Positions 5,479 to 9,572 of a stretch of DNA of 9,572 nucleotides are shown here, piece after piece. Numbering within the stretch: position 1 is the stretch's first letter; the number at the start of each line of letters is the position of its first letter. Source of the DNA: an uncultured Collinsella sp. (GTDB taxonomy: Bacteria > Actinomycetota > Coriobacteriia > Coriobacteriales > Coriobacteriaceae); NCBI GenBank assembly GCA_900549535.1, contig UROR01000073.1, positions 1 to 9,572 on the forward strand, given 5' to 3'. Made by a program: the position numbers and the translations under genes. The notes beneath the pieces are model-generated. The model did no database searches, was not told where the DNA came from, and was given only the letters and a program-made list of their open reading frames with translations.

Positions 5479-6405
5479 ATGCATTCTCCCCATCAACGCG
5501 ACGCGCATCCACAGCCGGTATGCAGCCGTCGCATCTTTTTGGGTAGCGCTCTCGCTGCGAGCGCTTCTGTCGTCGCCGGCGCACTTGCCGGTTGCCAGCG
5601 TCCCTCCACGCTGGAAGTAGTTCAGCCCACGACGGGCGGCGGTCGCGACGACCTGTCCGATTCCGTGATCGGCAAGGACAAGATCCGTATCGGCATGGAG
5701 GCGGCCTACGCCCCGTACAACTGGCAGGTCTCCGAAGCCAGCGAGTACACCATCCCCATCGACAACGTGCAGGGCGCCTATGCCGATGGTTACGACGTGC
5801 AGATTGCCAAGATCGTCTGCAAGGCCCTCGGCGGCGAGCCCGTTGCCGTCAAACAGAGCTTCTCGGGCCTTATCGACTCGCTCAACAACGGCCAGATTGA
5901 CCTCATCATCGCCGGTATGAGCGCCACGCCCGAGCGCGAGGAGTCTGTCGGCTTTTCCGACCCGTACTTTATCGGTTACTTTGGCCTGTTCGTAAAAGAG
6001 GGCTCGCCCTACCAAAACGCGACCAAGCTCAGCGACTTTAGCGGCGCTACGGTCCTCGGCCAAAAGGACACCATGCTCGATACTGTCATCGACGAGATTC
6101 CGGGCGTTGTGCACAAAAACCCGGTCGACTCCGTCCCCACGGTGTTCTCGAACCTGCTGCAGGGCACGTGCGACGCCGTGACCTACAACACCGAGAACGA
6201 GAAGGGCTATATGGCCCAAAACCCGGGCATCGTCCCCATTCATTTTGCCGAGGGCGAGGGCTTTAAGCAGGAGGTCGCGGCAAACGTCGGCTGCCGCAAG
6301 GGCTCGGACAAGCTCCTTAAGCTCATCGACAAGACACTCAAGGGCATTAGCCAAGAGGAGCGCGACCAAATGTGGGACGCGTGCCTCGACCGCCAGCCGG
6401 CATAG
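5479..6405 (+). CDS. Polar amino acid ABC transporter solute-binding lipoprotein (SBP family 3)
   Basis: 308 residues from the ATG at 5479, preceded by AGGGAAGG with a 6-nt spacer; the frame stays open to 5407 but this start gives a proper signal peptide. The N-terminus has SRRIFLG (16-22), a twin-arginine pattern, then a hydrophobic stretch and the lipobox LAGC with Cys39 as the lipidated residue, so it should be a membrane-anchored lipoprotein possibly exported by Tat. The mature part fits the periplasmic-binding-protein fold of family 3: KIRIGMEAAYAPYNW (68-82), GYDVQIAKIVCKALG (104-118), NNGQIDLIIAGMSATPERE (136-154) with the Arg that usually contacts the ligand carboxylate, and FSDPYF (159-164). 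It should capture an amino acid or related compound and hand it to the permease encoded 9 nt downstream. Whether the ligand is glutamine, arginine, histidine, cystine or another cannot be told. Confidence 0.93.
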   Translation: MHSPHQRDAHPQPVCSRRIFLGSALAASASVVAGALAGCQRPSTLEVVQPTTGGGRDDLSDSVIGKDKIRIGMEAAYAPYNWQVSEASEYTIPIDNVQGAYADGYDVQIAKIVCKALGGEPVAVKQSFSGLIDSLNNGQIDLIIAGMSATPEREESVGFSDPYFIGYFGLFVKEGSPYQNATKLSDFSGATVLGQKDTMLDTVIDEIPGVVHKNPVDSVPTVFSNLLQGTCDAVTYNTENEKGYMAQNPGIVPIHFAEGEGFKQEVAANVGCRKGSDKLLKLIDKTLKGISQEERDQMWDACLDRQPA

Positions 6406-6414
6406 GGAGGCAGC

Positions 6415-7563
6415 ATGAAAACCATCAATCGTCTGGCCTCCTTTATCAAGGCCGACCACCGTTATGTGTACCTGGGCACGAGCGTTATCGCGGCGCTCGG
6501 CCTGGCGTTTAGCCAGCGCAACCCCACACCGCTGAGCTTCTTGGCTCCCACGGGCGTGTTTCAAGATTGCCTTTGGGCAATCCTGTGGGCGTGGCTCGTC
6601 GTGTCGGCGGCGGCGCTGGTCACCAAGCTTATGCACTGGAGCGACTATCGCGAAAAATCGCCGTTCGCATCTGAGCGTTTCCGTCGTGGAGCACGCTTAG
6701 GCAGCTACGTCGTGGTCGCCATCGCGGCAGTTTTCTTTATCGACCGCTGCGTCATGTCGTTTATCGACCTGGTGCAGGTGAGCATTGTCTCGGATTCCAA
6801 CCCCAGCGACTTTTTGTCGAGCCTGGTCTACATGACCTACAAGAGTGGCGACTTCTTTATCCGCGGTATCGAGATCACCATCGCGCTTGCGACCTTCGGT
6901 ACCGTCATCGCATTCTTCCTGGCGCTGCTCTTTGTGTTCCTGCGTATTCAGACCTTTGACCGCGTGGACAACGACCTGGTGCGCTTCTTTAAGAGTATCG
7001 GCCGCGGCTTTGCGACCATCTACTCCACCATCGTGCGCGGCACGCCCATGATGGTCCAGGGCCTGCTCATCTATTACGCGGGCTTTACCGTTTTGCGCGG
7101 CATGGGCTTCGAGACCGCTCAGGCCAACCAGATCTGGAGTACCTTCACCGCCGGCCTCGTCACCATCTCGCTCAACTCCACCGCCTACATGATGGAGGTC
7201 CTGCGCGGCGGCATCGAGTCCATCGATCCCGGCCAGGCCGAGGCAGCGCGCTCGCTGGGCCTGTCGCAGTGGCAGGCCATGCGCAAAGTCGTGTTCCCCC
7301 AAGGCATTAAAAACGCGATTCCGGCGCTCACCAACGAGCTCATCATCAACATCAAGGATTCGTCGGTGCTCTCGGTCATCGGCGTGTTCGACCTTATGTA
7401 CGCCACCACCACCGTCGCCGGCGTGTACTACCGCCAGATGGAGGTCTACTGCGTGGCGCTCGTGGTCTACCTGATCCTGACGCTCGTGGCGAGCCGCCTG
7501 CTCGAGGCCTTTGGCAAAAAGCTCGGCGCCGAGGCTCCGGTCACGCTGCCCAGCTCCAACTAG
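6415..7563 (+). CDS. Polar amino acid ABC transporter permease with N-terminal extension
   Basis: 382 residues, longer than the roughly 220-residue norm for HisM/GlnP-type permeases. The C-terminal 230 residues are the standard permease domain: helix at about 152-176, the RGTPMMVQGLLIYY segment (208-221), and the cytoplasmic EAA loop EAARSLGLSQWQAM (276-289) with the conserved Gly282 that docks on the ATPase. This is followed by NELIINIKDSSVLSVIG (307-323), typical of polar amino acid permeases. Before that domain are about 145 extra residues with three probable helices (roughly 18-33, 52-71 and 97-118), separated by charged loops. Only one permease gene is present, so the channel is presumably a homodimer. 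The ATG follows GGGAGG by 4 nt and lies 9 nt after the binding-protein stop, indicating one operon. Confidence 0.93.
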   Translation: MKTINRLASFIKADHRYVYLGTSVIAALGLAFSQRNPTPLSFLAPTGVFQDCLWAILWAWLVVSAAALVTKLMHWSDYREKSPFASERFRRGARLGSYVVVAIAAVFFIDRCVMSFIDLVQVSIVSDSNPSDFLSSLVYMTYKSGDFFIRGIEITIALATFGTVIAFFLALLFVFLRIQTFDRVDNDLVRFFKSIGRGFATIYSTIVRGTPMMVQGLLIYYAGFTVLRGMGFETAQANQIWSTFTAGLVTISLNSTAYMMEVLRGGIESIDPGQAEAARSLGLSQWQAMRKVVFPQGIKNAIPALTNELIINIKDSSVLSVIGVFDLMYATTTVAGVYYRQMEVYCVALVVYLILTLVASRLLEAFGKKLGAEAPVTLPSSN

Positions 7564-7585
7564 GCTCAAGACGAGGAGAATCATC

Positions 7586-8371
7586 ATGGCAGATACCGCC
7601 ATTACCGGCGTTGCGGCCGCCGCACAGACCAATGAGCCGCTCATCCGCGTCGAGGGCCTGCGCAAGAGCTTCGGCTCGCTCGAGGTGCTCAAGGGCATCG
7701 ACCTGTCCGTCAATCCCGGCGAGGTCGTCACCATTATCGGCGCCTCGGGCTCGGGCAAGTCGACCTTCCTGCGCTGCCTCAACCTGCTCGAGACCCCGGA
7801 CGCGGGCCACATCTGGTTCCATGGCCAGGACCTCACGGCCGAGCGTTGCAACATTAACAAGCTGCGTGAGGACATCGGCATGGTGTTCCAGGGCTTTAAC
7901 CTGTTCAACAACATGGACGTGCTCGACAACTGCACACTCGCGCCCGTCACGCTCAAAAAGATGGGCAAGGCCGAGGCCGAGAAGGTCGCGATGGAGCATC
8001 TGACGAGCGTGGGGCTCGAGAAGTTCGCGCACGCCGCCGTGGGTCGCCTGTCCGGCGGCCAAAAGCAGCGCGTTGCCATCGCTCGTGCCCTATGCATGAA
8101 TCCGCAGATCATGCTGTTCGACGAGCCGACCTCCGCACTCGACCCCGAGATCGTGGGAGAGGTGCTCGAGGTCATGCGCAAGCTCGCTGCCGACGGCATG
8201 ACCATGGTCGTCGTCACGCACGAGATGGCCTTTGCCCGCACGGTGTCCGACCGCGTGGTCTTTATGGACAAGGGCGTGGTCCTCGAGGACGCCGCGCCGA
8301 CGGAGCTCTTCGGCAACCCCAAGCACCAGCGTACCCGCGAGTTCCTCTCGCGTTATCTCGAGGACAAATAG
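7586..8371 (+). CDS. Polar amino acid ABC transporter ATP-binding protein
   Basis: 261 residues from the ATG at 7586, chosen because GAGGAGAA ends 5 nt upstream; an upstream in-frame ATG at 7511 overlaps the permease and has no such site. All ATPase motifs are intact: Walker A GASGSGKST (52-60), Q-loop Gln102, signature LSGGQ (155-159), Walker B IMLFDE (175-180) with catalytic Glu180, D-loop SALD (183-186) and switch His212. Sequence around these (LRCLNLLETPDAG, GMVFQGFNLFNNM, DEPTSALDPE) is typical of the GlnQ/HisP/ArtP group that energises family-3 amino acid importers. It binds the EAA loop of the permease at the inner face of the membrane. It carries a short extra N-terminus (about 1-17, Ala/Thr-rich) before the usual beginning. 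The gene is 22 nt after the permease stop, third in the operon. Confidence 0.95.
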   Translation: MADTAITGVAAAAQTNEPLIRVEGLRKSFGSLEVLKGIDLSVNPGEVVTIIGASGSGKSTFLRCLNLLETPDAGHIWFHGQDLTAERCNINKLREDIGMVFQGFNLFNNMDVLDNCTLAPVTLKKMGKAEAEKVAMEHLTSVGLEKFAHAAVGRLSGGQKQRVAIARALCMNPQIMLFDEPTSALDPEIVGEVLEVMRKLAADGMTMVVVTHEMAFARTVSDRVVFMDKGVVLEDAAPTELFGNPKHQRTREFLSRYLEDK

Positions 8372-8394
8372 CCGACCGCAAACGCTTACGTGGC

Positions 8395-8419
8395 AGGGCC
8401 GCTCCGGTGGGGCGGCCCT
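8395..8419 (+). terminator. GC-rich hairpin between importer operon and peptidase
   Basis: AGGGCCGC (8395-8402) pairs with GCGGCCCT (8412-8419) over a 9-nt loop, 24 nt after the ATPase stop. No T-run follows (CGTCATCAC), so it is unlikely to be a full intrinsic terminator. It may stabilise the 3' end of the importer mRNA or reduce expression of the gene downstream. Confidence 0.5.
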
Positions 8420-8443
8420 CGTCATCACAATCGAAAGGATGTC

Positions 8444-9572
8444 ATGGCCGAGGTCTGGCGCTTCTTTGCGCATGAGGATGATTTTGCCGATTTGGACGAA
8501 GCTGGTGCGTGCGAGCGCCTGGGCCGCGTGCTGTCGTTTCCGACCATTTCGAGCATGGATGCCGAGGCAGTGGACTGGCAGCCGTTCGACGACCTGCGCG
8601 CCTATATGCAGCAGGCCTGGCCGCGCGTGTTTGCGACGGGCGAGGTCGAGCTCATCGACCATTCGCTGCTCGTGACGCTTGCCGGAACCGACCCCGCCCT
8701 CAAGCCGGTCATGCTCATGGGCCACATGGACGTGGTTCCCGTGGTGCCGGGCACCGAGACGGACTGGACGCACGATCCCTTTAGCGGGCACGTGGACGAC
8801 ACCTATATTTGGGGTCGCGGCGCCATCGATATGAAAGACCAGGTTGCGGGCATCCTGGAGGCCGTTGAGTATGCGCTGGCGCACGGCTGGCAACACGAAC
8901 GAACCCTGCTGCTGGCCTTTGGCCAGGATGAGGAGACCACGCAGTACGGCGCGGGTGCCATTGGCCGCGCGCTCGAGGAGCGTGGCGTAGAGCTTGAGTA
9001 CCTGATCGACGAGGGCGACTATCGTATCGTTGCGGCTGCCGAGTACAGCGCAGGTGAGGGTTGGCTTATGCATGCCGATCTTGCCGAGAAGGGCTATGCC
9101 GATATCGTGCTCAAGACGAGAAGCGAAGGCGGGCATTCTTCCAACCCCTACGGTGGCACGTCGCTCGAAGTGCTCAGCCGCGCCATTGTCGCGATCTGCG
9201 ATATCGAGTGGCCGGCGCGTGTGACCGATTTGCTTGCCGCGCAGCTCGTCGAGCTGGGGCTTTATACCGCAGACGAGATTGCTGCCAGCAAGGATGCCAT
9301 CGTGCGCGACTGCCTCGCCAGCAAAAAGCTGTACCCGCTTGGGACCACCACCTGTGCGCCCACGCAAATCGAAGGCGGCAGTACCGGTGCCAACGTAATG
9401 CCGCAGGATATGTGGGCCAATATCAACTTCCGCATGCTCGAGGGTACGAGCGTGGCCGATGTCGTGGCCTGCTGCCGCGAGGCCGTTGCCACCGCTGGGC
9501 TCGATGGCCGAGTCGAGGTCGAGCTGGGGCCTGGCAGTTCCGAGCCCTCGCCGTCCCCGCGCGTGGGCGGCC
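8444..9572 (+). CDS. M20-family metallopeptidase (carboxypeptidase/dipeptidase), 3' end missing
   Basis: The frame is open from ATG 8444 to the right edge (376 codons) and is unfinished. GAAAGGAT ends 3 nt before the ATG. M20 zinc-peptidase features, in order: GHMDVVP (93-99) with metal ligand His94 and supporting Asp96, GRGAIDMKD (124-132) with bridging Asp129, GQDEET (160-165) with catalytic Glu163 and ligand Glu164, IDEGD (188-192) with ligand Asp189, and EGGHSSNP (228-235) opening the dimerisation domain. The layout resembles the carboxypeptidase S / M20A branch more than PepV. The family cleaves C-terminal residues or N-acyl groups from small peptides or amino acid derivatives, usually in the cytoplasm; no signal peptide is seen here. 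The last metal-binding His is beyond the window. Its place 72 nt after an amino acid importer suggests use of peptide or acyl-amino-acid substrates, though a hairpin lies between. Confidence 0.9.
   Translation, partial: MAEVWRFFAHEDDFADLDEAGACERLGRVLSFPTISSMDAEAVDWQPFDDLRAYMQQAWPRVFATGEVELIDHSLLVTLAGTDPALKPVMLMGHMDVVPVVPGTETDWTHDPFSGHVDDTYIWGRGAIDMKDQVAGILEAVEYALAHGWQHERTLLLAFGQDEETTQYGAGAIGRALEERGVELEYLIDEGDYRIVAAAEYSAGEGWLMHADLAEKGYADIVLKTRSEGGHSSNPYGGTSLEVLSRAIVAICDIEWPARVTDLLAAQLVELGLYTADEIAASKDAIVRDCLASKKLYPLGTTTCAPTQIEGGSTGANVMPQDMWANINFRMLEGTSVADVVACCREAVATAGLDGRVEVELGPGSSEPSPSPRVGG

Noticed and set aside
5440..6636. 398-codon minus-strand frame opposite the solute-binding protein gene
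   Set aside because: Its Val-, Arg- and Leu-rich translation mirrors the sense gene's codon bias; the plus-strand protein has clear family motifs and ribosome site.
6697..8322. 541-codon minus-strand frame across the permease and ATPase genes
   Set aside because: It spans two motif-complete plus-strand genes and their junction; stop-codon avoidance on the antisense strand is expected at this GC content.
8090..9367. 425-codon minus-strand frame opposite the ATPase end and M20 gene
   Set aside because: Antisense shadow; the M20 frame on the plus strand has all its catalytic motifs.

Overview
This window looks like chromosomal DNA from a gut actinobacterium of the class Coriobacteriia, most probably Collinsella or a close relative. 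That is an inference from the GC-rich but not extreme codon use (many GCC, GGC, CTC and GAG codons, with moderate use of AT-ending codons), clear AGGAGG-type ribosome binding sites, and the style of the proteins. No species marker is present.

Layout. Positions 1-1612 carry two minus-strand genes: the 5' part of a low-molecular-weight protein tyrosine phosphatase, which runs off the left edge, and an intact AAA ATPase with a DUF4143/nuclease-like C-terminus. Upstream of the ATPase (1626-1722) lies an AT-rich block with three 15-bp TGTA-N7-TACA palindromes at exactly 33-bp spacing. Positions 1808-3061 hold a minus-strand MFS exporter, probably started at a TTG. The divergent gap 3062-3321 is packed with inverted repeats: a 13-bp-arm hairpin, a 5-bp-arm hairpin and a 19-bp-arm hairpin in a row (3118-3235), resembling REP/BIME-type palindromic elements.

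From 3322 onward all genes are on the plus strand. They are a single-pass membrane protein of unknown function with an acidic cytoplasmic tail, a LacX-type aldose 1-epimerase family protein, a strong intrinsic terminator (5270-5311), and then a three-gene polar amino acid ABC importer. The importer genes are a Tat-type lipoprotein solute-binding protein, a permease with an N-terminal extension, and the ATPase. A GC-rich hairpin follows, and then an M20 metallopeptidase cut by the right edge.

How they may work together. The importer cassette is compact (9- and 22-nt gaps) and is very likely one transcript. The M20 peptidase 72 nt downstream would fit intracellular cleavage of small peptides or N-acyl amino acids alongside amino acid uptake, but the hairpin between them could separate or attenuate expression. 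The other genes look like unrelated housekeeping or accessory functions. The parts least explained by known genes are the triple palindrome array before the DUF4143 ATPase and the palindrome cluster at 3118-3235.
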